DNA of 64,000 nucleotides from Microcebus murinus (GCF_040939455.1 NC_134129.1:21280001-21344000), one strand, 5' to 3'; positions 1 to 15,420 are shown, counted from the first letter of the stretch. Made by a program: numbers and translations. Notes: a model not told the origin generated them from the sequence alone.

Positions 1-1166
1 ATGAAAATTACCCTCGGCTTAAATCACGGGGCCACTTAGGTCCACACATCACCCACCCACCGGGCCTCTTTGTCTGCTGCGCCCAGAGCCCGAGGAACCG
101 GACGGGCAAGGTGCCTGACCCGGAGAGCCCCAGCCTGGGCATCTCTTTACATGGCAAAGCGCTCGCTTGGCCGGCTCCCTGCTGCAGTCCCGAAAACCCA
201 AAGGGCAAACAAACAACGATCCCCCTTTTCCAAGCCCCCGGGTCTGGTGCGGGGCATTGCAGGCACCTGGAAAAAAAAAAAAAAAGAAAAGTGGAGGCGA
301 CCAAGAGACCGAGCGCACAGGAGGGAGGAGAAGGAAGAGGAGACACGTTTGGGCACATTTCATGCCCGCTTGCCACTGATTTCGGGATTAAAACCAGCAA
401 CCCCAGGCAGGCAACCTCCAAACCAAACCAACGGGGACCCAGAGCTGACACGGGCAGACACAGAACTGAGGGCAAAAAAAGAAAAAGAAAAATCCGGTCG
501 GTGGAGAATCCAGGTGTTTCACATTCAAGAGCTTTACTTGGCTTTTATTTTATTTTTATTCTTTCAAGCGGCTGTATTTTACACCCTGCATACCCTAGAA
601 AGCACATTAAGCCGCCAGGAGAGAAATGCAATTTATAAGATGCACGCGCGCTCTCTCTCTCTCTCTCTCTGTATTTTTTTTTGCCCCCTCTACCAGGTGT
701 ATTTTAAAGAAATCCGCTTATATACCGTTCCACATCAACCCCCTCGGCCCACTTACTCCCTGTTACAGGGTGCCTGGCTCTTGCCAATGTCCCCAGCCCT
801 TTATAACATTTCACGCACTTCGGGGGGTAGGCTTGTTGTTAAATTGAGCGTGTAACGCTCTTACAAAACAGGTTTTCTATGACATCAAGGTTTCTTCTCC
901 CTAACTGAGGTGGTGGGGGGGTTGGGTTGGGGGGAGAGAGAGAGAGAGAGGACCATAGGAGAAGGGGGGGGAAAAACTCACGCCCGAGCACACACACACA
1001 CTATCTCCATTTATGCCTAAGGTATATGATCGGTTAAAAAGGCTTAAAAGCTCGGGGAAATTGGATCAGGGAGAATCGTCACCCAACTTTCATTATTTCC
1101 AAGGAGCGTGATTGAATTAAAGGGCAGGGAGCCGGTTAGAAGGGAGAGGAGCAGGGGCGCAGTGCG
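1..1166 (+). promoter_or_regulatory. PHOX2B: PHOX2B upstream region
   Basis: Non-repetitive upstream flank of PHOX2B. It holds short simple runs only: poly-A near 270-290, CT near 650-672, GA near 933-951 and a short CA run near 988-1000. Open frames of up to 261 codons occur on both strands but contain low-complexity runs and no recognisable domain, so I treat them as chance. A head-to-head antisense noncoding transcript is known at human PHOX2B; nothing here proves one. Confidence 0.55.
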
Positions 1167-1193
1167 TAATGGCGCGGTATTAAATTCTAATTA
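1167..1193 (+). promoter_or_regulatory. Cluster of TAAT homeodomain half-sites
   Basis: A TAAT at 1167-1170, an ATTAAA just before 1184 and a palindromic TAATTA at 1188-1193 lie in 27 bases, about 410 bp before the PHOX2B start codon. Paired-class homeodomains, including PHOX2B itself, bind such sites, and PHOX2B autoregulation is known. That this cluster is used for autoregulation is inference. Confidence 0.45.
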
Positions 1194-1963
<770 letters not shown>

Positions 1964-2340
1964 TAGGAAGCCTTGATTGCATTTGAAAATGGAAATGTGT
2001 TTAGTATTTACCAAACGAAATTTGCTTACACAAATGAAAGAATTTATCACGTTAGAAGCGATTGCGGGGAGGGGGTTAATTCACTTACAGGGTTACACTA
2101 TCCTAGTCACACCCGAAACCGCCAACAAAATTATCTTAAGCTGCCAAAATGATAGGCATAATTTATTTACTTTGCGATGAGACGTAAAGCTTAGAAAATA
2201 ATTAAATAACAAAGAGTAAAGCTCATTACTGACACTGTCTCTCTCTCTCTCTCTCTCTCTTTTTTAAGGACCGACAACAGGCTCACACCTCTTCCTCGGC
2301 TGGTCATTTTTAGGCTGATCGTTTCTTTAATTTATTATTC

Positions 2341-2364
2341 TTTCTTTTCTTTTCTTTTCTTTTC

Positions 2365-2396
<32 letters not shown>

Positions 2397-2397
2397 G
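2341..2397. repeat. (TTTTC)n pentamer array and poly-T
   Basis: Repeated TTTTC units run into about 18 T residues, within PHOX2B intron 1. Confidence 0.95.
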
Positions 2398-2550
2398 CAG
2401 CACTTTTTACCCCTCCCCAACTTTGGGGCCAGGTCAACCTCTGAGGATTGAAAAGTTGCAACGGTGGGAGTGTTTGCTAACGTCTCCCCTGGTTCCGTGA
2501 TATTCCCACTGATGTTTTCGGGCTTTTATCCTCTCTCGATTTTTTTTTAA

Positions 2551-4609
<2,059 letters not shown>

Positions 4610-6450
4610 TCGGGGTCCGGCGGCGGCGGGGGCGGGGGCGAGCAGGGGGGGCCCCGAGGCTGCTGTCACCGCCGCTGCTGCAGCGGCTGCGTCGTCGAGG
4701 CCTCAGGTCACCGCGGTCGGTCGGAATAAAGAGAAAGCGGCGTCGCCCCCACTCCCACCCCACTCCCACCCCTTCCTCCACCGACCCCCCCAAACTAAAC
4801 AAAACAAAAGCAACTTCCCCAGGGGCTTCGCACCTTCCCTGGGTTGCGCGCGAGGGGCCGGGCCCAGACGCAGGTGCGAGCAGGTGGCCTGGACTCGGGG
4901 CGCTCTCAGGGCGCTGTCTGCGCGGGGTGCGCGTCCCTCCGTCTCCGGGAACGCGGGTGTCTGCGCCCGGGCAGGTGACAGGGAGACATTGCGGGGGGGG
5001 GCGACAAGGGGCGCACAACCAACTCAGTGACTTGCTTAGAAAAAGAGAAAAACAGACAAAACAAAACAAAACAAATTCGGAAGGTGACAACCATTTAAAA
5101 AAATACTCCAACGACCCAGAAAGATTTAAAAAAAAAAAATACAAGACAAGACGAAGTAAAGGGGCGGTGGCAGCCGTCCGCGGGCTCGATCTTGCCAACC
5201 CCTAAACTCGTGCGCCCCCCACGCACCCCTGACAGCACGAAGTCTCCGGGCTCATCTTTGTGGGGAGGGTCGGGGCGCTTCTCCGGCCCTGCCCTCCCCG
5301 GCCCGCTTCCTCTCCTGTCCTGGGGTTCAGGTCACCGCAGCAGCAGCCACGACCACTCGCTCAGACTGTTCCCCCGGCAGCGGCCGAGGTGGCTTCTTCC
5401 TCCGCGCGCCCGCGTGCCGGTGCCACCTCGCCGCCGCCCGCGCGCCCTGACCCCGCACCGCCGCCCGCCGCAGCTCCGCACCCCAATCTCCTTGCAGCCC
5501 ATGGGCCCCGACGCTGCCCTACCCAAGAGATGCCTTCTCATCCGCAGACTTTGCAAACCGTGCCCTGTTTGGCAATGTTCCCCCCCTCCTTATTTTTTTC
5601 TCTCTTTCTCCTCTCCCCGCTCCCGCCCGCGCCCCCACTGGAGTTTTCTCCTTCCACCAGCTCCCCTTGGACCGCGTGGCCCCGTTGGGGTCCGAGGCAG
5701 GTGCAGCAGGGAGACCCGCGAGTCCGCCCGCGCGCGCAACGACTGTCTCTCCAGGTCGCCTATCTGGTCGGAGGAGCCCACCTGGGTGGGCCAGCACCTG
5801 CCTGGCGCGTGGACCGCTGCATACCCATGATGACCCCATTCCCCCCCCACCCCCTGCGCAATTTAGACATCTCTGTTGGGATTTGGGTTGTTTTTTTTGT
5901 TTGTTTGTTTTTGTTTGGTTGTTTTTGTTTTTGTTTTAAAAGGCACAAGCTATAGATATTAGTTGAATGTTGAGGCTTTACCGTTTTCGGTGTCTTTATA
6001 CAAACTGTGTTCTGTGGCTCAATCGTATCGTGTTCCTATCAGTACAGACCGTCTCCTCCGCGTGACCGTATGATGTTTTTCCTCCTCTCGTAGTCCCCTT
6101 AACGCGTGTCTTTCCGGCGTGACAAGGTTCTCACGCGACCCACCCTTTGTGTTTAGAGAGACCACGGTTCAGACAATGGTTATCTATTTTTGTTTATCCG
6201 GCTGCATGTCTGTCCCGATTTCTTTTGTTGTTGTTGTTGTTGTTGCTTTTTATTTTTATTTTCTCTCCTCGTTGGACTACGTTGGTGAACATAATCGTCC
6301 TAAGTTATGTTTCAGATTTTCGGGTTTATTTATATGTGTCATGACGAATGCTTCTATTTAAAAGGGAAATATTTCTACATGTGCGTATAGTTTTCCAGGA
6401 GTGTACCATTAATTCGATTGTTGATAATAAAAACAAAAAGCAAGTCTAGC
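4610..6450 (+). other. PHOX2B: PHOX2B 3' UTR
   Basis: Sequence after the PHOX2B stop without interspersed repeats. The first part is GC-rich. The end (about 5940-6450) is T-rich and holds a consensus AATAAA at 6426-6431, with the probable cleavage site shortly after. The resulting length of about 1.8 kb fits the human transcript as I recall it. An earlier AATAAA near 4726 could allow a short form. Open frames here (for example 5192-5830) show no recognisable domain. Confidence 0.75.
6426..6431 (+). terminator. PHOX2B: Probable PHOX2B polyadenylation signal
   Basis: AATAAA followed by an A-rich stretch, then unique DNA and an Alu. It is placed by the expected 3' UTR length, not by transcript evidence. 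Confidence 0.6.
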
Positions 6451-6506
6451 AATTGAACGCGTCTGACCTTTCCTTCATTGGTTTCTGTTCGGTCGGCTAT
6501 TGGGTT

Positions 6507-7461
<955 letters not shown>

Positions 7462-7807
7462 GGCCGGGCGCGGTGGCTCACGCCTGTCATCCTAGCACTC
7501 TGGGAGGCCGAGGCGGGAGGATTGCTCAAGGTCAGGAGTTCGAAACCAGCCTGAGCAAGAGCGAGACCCCCGTCTCTACTATAAATAGAAAGAAATTAAC
7601 TGGCCAACTAAAAACATATAGAAAAAATGAGCTGGGCGTGTTGGCGCATGCCTGTAGTCCCAGCTACTCAGGGGGGAGGCTGAGGCAGGAGGATCACTTG
7701 AGCCCCAGGAGTTTGAGGTTGCTGTGAGCTAGGCTGACGCCACGGCACTCACTCTAGCCCGGACAACAGAGTGAGACTCTGTCTTAAAAGAAAAAAAAAA
7801 AAGAAAC
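7462..7807 (+). mobile_element. Alu SINE
   Basis: Full-length Alu, from the GGCCGGGCGCGGTGGCTCAC start to an interrupted A-tail. Confidence 0.95.
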
Positions 7808-8888
7808 GAAAATGGGAAAGTTCCAGAATTGGGGTGATGTTAGGAACAGTGGGGTCAGGGGTTCTGACAGCTGCAACCATCCTCTTTTGGAGGGGAGGGG
7901 TCCTCCCCTCAGCCCCAAGACGGAATCCCGCCCCTTCGGTGGACTGTTTGGGCCACCTTCTTCCAGCAGAAGCCTGGTGTGGATTTCTGGCATTTACCCT
8001 GGCACCTGTCTGGCTGGGCACTACCAATAAATAATTCAGTTCCCTTCATTTGCAGGGAGGCCACTGTCTGCTTCCTCTGACCTGAAGGTGAACATCTGAG
8101 TTGGTTTGGATTTATCGGGGCTTCTCACCTTAAGCATCCAAACATGACTTGCACTTTTGACCGGGCATTCAGAAATCCTCAAAGCTTTGGGGTCGCATCA
8201 AGTTTCTAAGTATCTTCCTAAAAGACTTTTTTAAATAGTCTTTGAAAATTCCGTCTGCAAAGGCCTTCTCTCTCTCTCTCAGTAAATTCTCCAAGACCAC
8301 ATCGTCTACAAAAATGCCACTGATTGTGCTGGCCTGAAATGCCAGCGATCTCCAGATCCTGTAGGCTCCGGCCCTGGACTGCAAATATAACTTAAGAAGG
8401 TCTGAGAGAGACAAAAAAAAAACAAGGGCAGGGATTCATGAACAAAAGGGCATTCGGGGGCCAGGTGCCTGGCCCCGAACTTGGCTAGAGGGAAACTCAC
8501 CTGCTCTTAGGCACTGAGGCAGGGCCCAACCAGGCCAGTCTCTGTAAGCTGACGACAGGCAGGCCGGCGGTGGACAGGCATTGCAGACAAGGCAGGATCA
8601 GCCCAGGGGAAGAAAGCAGCGGAGAGAGGAAGAAGCGAGAAAGAGAGAGAGAGAAAAAAAAAAGGAGGACAAAACACCTACCCAAAGAAGAGATTTTGGG
8701 CACCCCGGTAAAGGCCCTAGGCGTTCTTGCAGATTTGCATAAACTGGGTGAAGGTCCCCCAGTTTCCTTCTCCTGGCTTTGGTCTACTTTGAATGCCTTG
8801 TCTCCAGGACAAGGAAAACTCCGGGGTGTGGTGAGGAAACCACGCTGCCCTCTGTCCACCCCCATCCTCGCCCACCCAGCTCCCGTGG
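7808..8888. other. Unique intergenic stretch with an 81-codon minus-strand ORF
   Basis: No repeat family recognised apart from short CT/GA runs. An ATG-to-stop frame of 81 codons lies at 8169-8414 on the - strand; it is Leu/Arg/Phe-rich with alternating charged and hydrophobic residues. I do not recognise it, and without splice sites, a promoter or conservation data it is only a candidate. Confidence 0.4.
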
Positions 8889-9230
8889 GGTTTTGTTTTG
8901 TTTTGTTTTGTTTTGAGACAGAGTCTCACTCTGTCGCCCAGGCTAGAGTGCCATGATATCAGCCTGGCTCACAGCAACCTCCAACTCCTGGGCTCAAGCG
9001 ATCCTCCTGCCTCAGCCTCCCGAGTAGCTGGGACTACAGGCACGAGCCACCATGCCCGGCTGATTTTTTCTATATATTTTTAGTTGGCCAATTAATTTCT
9101 TTCTATTTTTAGTAGAGATGGGGGGGTTCACTCTTGCTCAGGCTGGCTTCAAACTCCTGACCTTGAGCGATCCACCCGCCTCGGCCTCCCAGAGTGCTAG
9201 GATTGCAGGCGTGAGCCACCGTGCCCAGCC
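8889..9230 (-). mobile_element. Alu SINE
   Basis: Full-length reverse Alu with a GTTTT-repeat tail. A second reverse Alu follows directly. Confidence 0.95.
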
Positions 9231-9248
9231 AGCTTTAGTGTTTTTATG

Positions 9249-9590
9249 GTTTTTTTGGATTTATTTGAGACAAAATCTCACTTTGTTGCCTGGGCTAGAA
9301 TAAGTGCAGTGGCGTCAGCCTCGCTCACAGCAACCTCAAACTCCTGGGCTCAAGTGATCCTCTTGCCTCAGCCTCCCGAGTAGCTGGGACTACAGGCATG
9401 CACCACCATGCCTGGCTAATTTTTTGCATACATTTTTAGTTGGTCAATTCATTTCTTTCTATTTCTTTAGTAGAGACGGGGGGTGTGTCACTCTTGCTCA
9501 GGCTGGTTTCGAACTCCTGACCTTGAGCGATCCTCCTGCCTCGGCCTCCCAGAGTGCCGGGATTGCAGGCGTGAGCCACCGCGCCCGGCC
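9249..9590 (-). mobile_element. Alu SINE
   Basis: Full-length reverse Alu, second of a tandem pair in the same orientation, with a degenerate A-tail. Confidence 0.95.
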
Positions 9591-10794
9591 TAGGCTTCAG
9601 TGCTCTTGAACATCACCTTCGTCTTAATGTGGGTCACCTCTGCTCTTCTCTCACGACCAAAGCAGCAAACGGCGGGGAGAGGAGACCGTGATCCAGCGGG
9701 AACTGTGTCCCTGTGCTGCGACAGAGCCCAGCGGCGGGACAGCGCGACTCGCGCATGGTGTCATCCCCTTGGAGCCCCGCACAGTGTGAACAAGCTCACT
9801 CTCGCTTTTCCTCTCCCGAGGAATTTGCATTTTGGCTCATCAAGGCATCCCTTTTTCCTGGCAACTCTGGGACCCCACGTGACTTCACGAAAGCCCCGGA
9901 GCTGGTGCCAGACTGCCCGCCCCCGGGGCCGAGTCTCCTTCACCAGGGCCCAGCGCGGAGAGCCAGGGAGAAGCAGCCAGCACAACCCAGCAGGTAGCAG
10001 CTGTCCGTCACCCGGAGCGTTCTCCGTGACCGCCACCTGTTTGTAGGAAGGCGGCCTTGGGACCGGGAAGGGATGGGCCTCGATGCAGGGAGGAGATCTA
10101 TGTCACCTTGGGCGGGAAGTAACTCGGTCCCAACGAGCCTGACTTAGTAACCATGAATGCGAGCAGCCACGCAGAGTGTGGGCTCGTTGAGAGGGTTAGC
10201 CGCTTCGGTAGGACCCCTCGCCCACGGCCGGCCCCCGCGGTCCGCACGGCGGTCTGCGCTGTGCATGGACGGCGCGTCCGTCTGGCTCTTGTGCGTCGAG
10301 GAAAGCTTGGAAGCACCGAGAGCTTGCTTGACTTCCCAGGCAGCTTTTTCCTTGTCATGCAAATATCAGAACAGGTAACACAGGCATGTGTGTCTTCATG
10401 CCGTTATTGTTAAATGTTCACGGTTTTATTTTGATACATGAACATTTACAAAACTCACATCACGGCTGTTGGGTAAAGTGGACGCCGGGCTGTGCGCGTT
10501 CATCTGTGGCTGTCGGCTACAGTCGACGCGCGTGCCGAAGTGGTTAAATGAAATGATACACACGTATGGAGCGTAGCAGTTTGTTTTCAGCAAACGCCTG
10601 ATACGATGATGACGATGATGGTGGTGTAACTCCCAGGACTTTTCGTGGTCTCTCTTACTCAGGCTTCAGAGGATTAGAAAGAGCCCTCAGCTGCCACTTA
10701 AGCCAGTGCTTCCGGAACACAGAGTGTGAGAGACCGTGCAAAAGTTGGACTTGGAGAACATTGCCCAGGGTGGGCAGGAACAGACCAGAATCGG
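9591..10794. other. Unique intergenic stretch
   Basis: No interspersed repeat recognised. The part 9600-10350 is GC- and CpG-richer than its surroundings, and 10400-10650 is AT-richer with TTATTGTTAA and TGATAC motifs. No supported gene. Confidence 0.45.
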
Positions 10795-10861
10795 CCAAGG
10801 GCTACTAACATCTACTGAGAGCTCATGACATGCCCAGGCACAATTATAAGCTTCTAAGCTT

Positions 10862-11197
10862 TTTTTTTTTTGGAGACAGAGTCTCGCTCTGTTGCCCGGG
10901 CTAGAGTGAGTGCCGTGGCGTCAGCCTAGCTCACAGCAACCTCCAACTCCTGGGCTCAAGCAATCCTCCTGCCTCAGCCTCCTCCCGAGTAGCTGGGACT
11001 ACAGGCATGCGCCATCATGCCCAGCTAGTTTTTTCTATGTATTTTTTAAGTGGCCAATTAATTCCTTTCTATTTATAGTAGAGACGGGGTCTCGCTCTTG
11101 CTCAGGCTGGTTTTGAACTCCTGACCTTGAGCGATCCTCCTGCCTCGGCCTCCCAGAGTGCTAGGATTACAGGCGTGAGCCGCCGCACCTGGCTAAT

Positions 11198-11249
<52 letters not shown>

Positions 11250-11399
11250 AACTGACCAATTAATTTCTTTCTATTTATAGTAGAGACGGGGTCTCGCTCT
11301 TGCTCAGGCTGGTTTCGAACTCCTGACCTCGAGCGATCCTCCCGCCTCGGCCTCCCAGAGTGTGCTAGGATGACAGGCATTGAGCCACCGTGCCCGGCC
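10862..11399 (-). mobile_element. Trimeric Alu (right arm, left arm, extra left arm)
   Basis: A reverse Alu (about 10862-11192) is followed directly by a second copy of the left arm and middle linker (about 11193-11399), with an AT microsatellite at 11201-11246 in the second linker. The identical 15-mer TAAGCTTCTAAGCTT lies at 10847-10861 and 11400-11414, so the whole block behaves as one insertion. Confidence 0.88.
11201..11246. repeat. (AT)n microsatellite
   Basis: About 22 TA/AT dinucleotides in the linker of the trimeric Alu. Confidence 0.95.
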
Positions 11400-11600
11400 T
11401 AAGCTTCTAAGCTTTAACACATTCAATCCTCACGACTACTACCCTGTGAGAAAAGTACTCCTCCCATTTTTCTCTTATGGGGAAACTGAGGCACGAAGAG
11501 GCGGCGAGATGGGCCGGGGAGTCAGGCAGCCAGTGGTATGGCAGCAGGGATCCAACCCCAGCTGGTGTGACTCCATAGCCCATGTTCTCTAACCACTGGG

Positions 11601-12332
11601 CTCTCCGGCCCCCTCCTGGGGGAAGAATTCACTTCAGCCCACAAGGGTTACGCTTTATGGGACTCGGAAGGAGATTTTCGATGGAGGCTCTGGCAGGTAG
11701 GTAGGAGCGTGGAAGGGGCAGGACGGCTACACTTACGAAGTGCAGGGCACCGGCTGGTGGACGGGTGTGGACGTCAGGAGTAGAGGCCAGCCTCCTGCCC
11801 CCCACTGACCACCATCACGACCCACGGTGTGGCACCGAGTGACAAACGCTCACCGGAATCCTTCCTTTCCCAGCCTCGATCCCACCAACCCTCTGTGGAT
11901 GCACAGTGAGGGAAGGTCTTGCCCCCAGTAGCATCTCCGTGTTGTTGGAGAGCAAAGCACGGTGCCGTGACCCCCGACCGCATTTGGGGAAACAGGCAGG
12001 GTCACCCGGAAACCGTATCTGGCCACGTCCCCACGGAGGGCATTTTAGATTGTGGTAGTCTTGGCTCGACGCAGGGGTTCGACCTTGGGGTTCACGGGTA
12101 GGGCTCACGGGAGATAGAGAAAAAAAAATTGCATGTATATTTTTCACTAGCCTCTACCTGAAATGTAGCATTTTCTTCCATGACAAACGTTAGGCAACGT
12201 AGCTATCGCAGTACTTATCAGTGACTTTGTCACTGGCGGAAATCACAGATATTTTTGCATTGCATTAGAGTTTTTTAAGCTATCTCGATAATACCCTTCA
12301 CATTCATCGTAGCTTGAAATTATAATTATTAG
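11601..12332. other. Unique intergenic stretch
   Basis: No gene and no clear repeat, only background open frames up to 110 codons. The last 200 bases become AT-rich. Confidence 0.4.
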
Positions 12333-12540
12333 GTCTAATAATAATATTATATTATTATAATATATCTTGTTATAATATATTATATAATTATATATAAATA
12401 TATATAATATAATATATTACTATAATATATCTTGTTATAATATATAATATAATATATTATTATAATATATCTTGTTATAATATATAATATAATATATATG
12501 ATATAATATATATTATATCTTGCCATTATATCTTGTTATT
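12333..12540. repeat. AT-only tandem and palindromic repeat
   Basis: Nearly pure A/T. A unit of about 50-60 bases containing TATAATATATCTTGTTATAA recurs about four times, with internal TATAATATATTATA-type palindromes that could form cruciforms. Confidence 0.9.
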
Positions 12541-12769
12541 TAATGCATTCGTAACAAAGCACGTGTGTTGTTATTGTACAACAGATTTATTCAATAACTT
12601 TGTTTTAGTTGGCTTCTTTTGTAATCCTATGCATTTTTTTAAATAATTTTTTAGGTTATTTTTATTTTTTAGATTTTTATATATTTATGAAAACAATTTC
12701 TAACATTTATTTTTAACCGACAAATAAAAATTGTATGTTTATTATTTACAGCATGTTTTGAAATATATA

Positions 12770-12995
12770 TATACACACACTGTGGAATGGCTAAATCAAG
12801 CTAATTGACATATGCATTCCCTCACCTACTTGCCATTTTTTTGTGGTGCAAACAATTAAAATCTACTCTTTAAGTAATTTTCAAGGATGTCGTGCATTGT
12901 TATTAGCTACAGTAACCATGCTGCACAGTAAATAGATCTCTCAGATTTATTGCTTCTACCTGAAACTTTGTATTCTTTGACCAACACCCGCCCAG
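12770..12995 (+). mobile_element. L1 3' UTR fragment (older L1M type)
   Basis: The motifs CATATGCATTCCCTCACCTA, TTTTTTTGTGGTGCAAACA and CTGAAACTTTGTATTCTTTG occur in the order known from mammalian-wide L1 3' ends. Subfamily not assigned. Confidence 0.7.
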
Positions 12996-13147
12996 GTTTT
13001 ACTGTTTGCATTTAAAAATGTTATCTTGAGAAGAGGTTCTTAGAGTCACCAGCCTGCCGGGGGTCTGTGGCGAGCACACAGAAAGCCAAGAGTTCCCGCC
13101 GAGCTGGCGAGAGCCGGGCGTTCCGTCCCGCTGTGAAGTTCTGACTT

Positions 13148-13273
13148 CATTTTATTTTATTTTATTTTACAGGTGGAAGCGATCTTAGAGAAAGAATCAT
13201 TTTATTGTACAGGTGAATTTTATTTTACAGAGAAGAATCATTTTATTTTACAGGTGGAAGCGATCTTAGAGAA
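13148..13273. repeat. Local imperfect tandem duplication with TTTTA runs
   Basis: The segment ACAGGTGGAAGCGATCTTAG is repeated at about 13170 and 13250, separated by related ATTTTATTTTACAG pieces. A reverse Alu lies directly to the right. Confidence 0.8.
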
Positions 13274-13612
13274 ATTTTTTTTTTTTTTTAATTTTGAAGC
13301 AGAGTCTCACTCTGTTGCCCGGGCTAGAGTGCCGTGAAGTCAGCCTCGCTCACAGCAACCTCCAACTCCCGGCCTCAAGCGATCCTCCTGCCTCAGCCTC
13401 CCTCCCGAGTAGCTGGGACTACACTCATGCACCACCACGCCCGGCTAATGTTCTCATTATATATTTTTAGTTGTCCAATTAATTTCTATTTTCAGTAGAG
13501 ATGGAGGTCTCGCTCTTGCTCAGGCTGGTCTCCAACTCCCGACCTTGAGCGATCCTCCTGCCTCGGCCTCCCAGAGTGCTACGATGACAGGCGCGAGCCA
13601 CCGCTCCCGGCC
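13274..13612 (-). mobile_element. Alu SINE
   Basis: Full-length reverse Alu ending at CCGCTCCCGGCC. Confidence 0.93.
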
Positions 13613-13927
13613 TCAGAGAAGTTTTGCGCCTGTCACATGCTCCTTCCGAAGGAAGGACGACACGGAATAAAACAAGCCCTCCACGCTGAACCAAGAAAGT
13701 TCCGGAATTTCATAGACCGCTGGCTGGGTGGAGGGGAGAATGGGACAGGTGGGAGGACGCCAGGGCTCAGCAGGGCTGGCGGGGCGTCCTCCTCCTTCTG
13801 TTCACGGAGGGTTTGCCTGAGCTGTGCTGAGCCTTCCTGCTGTTCCGCGATTGACGGACAGACGGCCACAGCTCTCCCGCTACCAAGGCCTCCTATTCGG
13901 AAAGGCCAGCAGGACTCAGCCCAAGCT
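13613..13927. other. Unique intergenic stretch
   Basis: About 300 bases of moderately GC-rich DNA with no recognised gene or repeat, ending at the pyrimidine tract. Confidence 0.4.
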
Positions 13928-13939
13928 CTTTTTCTCTCC

Positions 13940-14026
<87 letters not shown>

Positions 14027-14181
14027 TCCTTCCTTCCTTCCTTCCTTCCTTCCTTCCTTCCTTCCTTCCTTCCTTCCTTCCTTTCTTTCTTTCTTTCTTT
14101 CTTTCTTTCCTGCCCTTCCTTCCTTCCTTCCTTCCTTCCTTCCTTCCTTCCTTCCTTCCTTCCTTCCTTCCTTCCTTCCTT

Positions 14182-14216
<35 letters not shown>
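13928..14216. repeat. (TTTC)n/(TTCC)n/(CT)n polypyrimidine tract
   Basis: About 290 bases of pure pyrimidine on the + strand apart from one G: TTTC tetramers, then TTCC, TTTC and TTCC again, and a CT run. It sits where the A-tail of the following reverse Alu belongs, so it probably grew from that tail. Its Phe/Ser/Leu open frames are artefacts. Confidence 0.97.
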
Positions 14217-14218
<2 letters not shown>

Positions 14219-14550
14219 ACAGAGTCTCACTCTGTTGCCCAGGCTAGAGTGAGTGCCGTGGCGTCAGCCTAGCTCACAGCAACCTCCAATTCCTGGGTTC
14301 AAGCGATCCTCCTGCCTCAGCCTCCCGAGTAGCTGGGACTACAGGCATGCGCCACCATGCCCGGCTAATTTTTTCTATATATATATATATATATATATAT
14401 TTAACTGGCCAATTAATTTCTTTCTACTTTTAGTAGAGACGGGGGTCTCGCTCTTGCCCAGGCTGGTTTCGAACTCCTGACCTTGAGCAATCTGCCCGCC
14501 TCGGCCTCCCAGAGTGCTGGGATGACAGGCGTGAGCCACCGCGCCCGGCC
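14217..14550 (-). mobile_element. Alu SINE
   Basis: Full-length reverse Alu whose tail position is taken by the long pyrimidine tract. It has a TA microsatellite in the linker (about 14377-14400). Confidence 0.94.
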
Positions 14551-14712
14551 CAGCTCTGGGATCTCAAGTGGGCTACTTAAACCTCTTTTAAGTTCTGGTT
14601 TTCTCATCTCCAAAACGGGGATCGTCATGGTGTCTGTTTCAGGAGGGCTCCTGCCAGGATTCAGTGAGACGGCGCCTGCAAAGAGCTTAGCACGGTTTCC
14701 AGCACACGATGA
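14551..14712 (+). mobile_element. MIR SINE (3' part)
   Basis: GTTCTGGTTTTCTCATCTCC, then GGGATCGTCATGG and CAAAGAGCTTAGCACGGTTT match the order of the MIR 3' region. The preceding Alu appears to have landed in it. Confidence 0.7.
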
Positions 14713-15254
14713 ACCTGGACTGGAAGTTAGGCATCTCTATCCTTGGCCATTAGTACTGGGTTTCCTTTTTCACGAATGTTCCTAGACTTGCTGCAAGGAG
14801 GTTGTTCTCTGGGCACAGAATCCTCCTACTCAACACTCAGCATTCCTGGAGACTCTTCAAGGAGACGCCTTACCGCTGTTAAGGTGGTGGCTGAGCTGTT
14901 TAGCACAGACGATAGCCAATGGAATCAGTATTTCTCTGCACACATCGGTGGAGGGCCACAGGGTGGTGACTCTGCTCCAGGGAGCGGGTGGTTCATGGGC
15001 CCAGGCACCTTCTATCCCTGGGTGGTGCCGGTGAAGTCAGCTCACGCCCCTCGGGGCTGTATTCTAGCCCACGGCAAACGGGGAAGGAAGGCGTTCCGTG
15101 CAAGCTGCTCGCTTCAGAGGCATGACCCGGACGTGGCAGAGATGCCTGGCCATGTCCCGGTTCAAGGAAGCTGAGACATGGAGTCCTTGTCCGCACGGGG
15201 TGGTGAGCAGAGTGGGCTAAGGGCCACGTAGGTGAAACTTCTGGAGTCTGGGGG
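14713..15254. other. Unique intergenic stretch
   Basis: No supported gene or repeat. A 143-codon frame at 14743-15174 shows no domain. Confidence 0.4.
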
Positions 15255-15420
15255 CCTTACAGCGTGGGCTTTGGGGGTCAGAGAGACATGAGTTTGGAGC
15301 TCAGCTCTGGCACTTGCCAGTTTTGGGGGTCTTGAGCAAGTTATTCAGCTTTCCTGCCACTTGGATTTTTTTTTTCGTAACAATAAAAAAAGGTCTAACA
15401 ATAGTAAAGGTCTTGCCTGT
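15255..15420 (+). mobile_element. MIR SINE
   Basis: ACATGAGTTTGGAGCTCAGC and CTTGAGCAAGTTATTCAGCT follow the MIR core consensus. Confidence 0.75.

Larger units (their letters stand above)
10795..11600 (-). mobile_element. MIR SINE split by a trimeric Alu
   Basis: The pieces 10795-10861 and 11400-11600 read as one reverse MIR (ATTCAATCCTCACGAC, then GGGGAAACTGAGGCACGAAG, then the core). The Alu-derived insert at 10862-11399 separates them and is flanked by a duplicated 15-bp target. Confidence 0.8.

Noticed and set aside
70..855. A 261-codon + frame upstream of PHOX2B.
   Set aside because: Low-complexity lysine and serine runs, no domain, and it lies in the promoter flank; overlapping frames are equally open.
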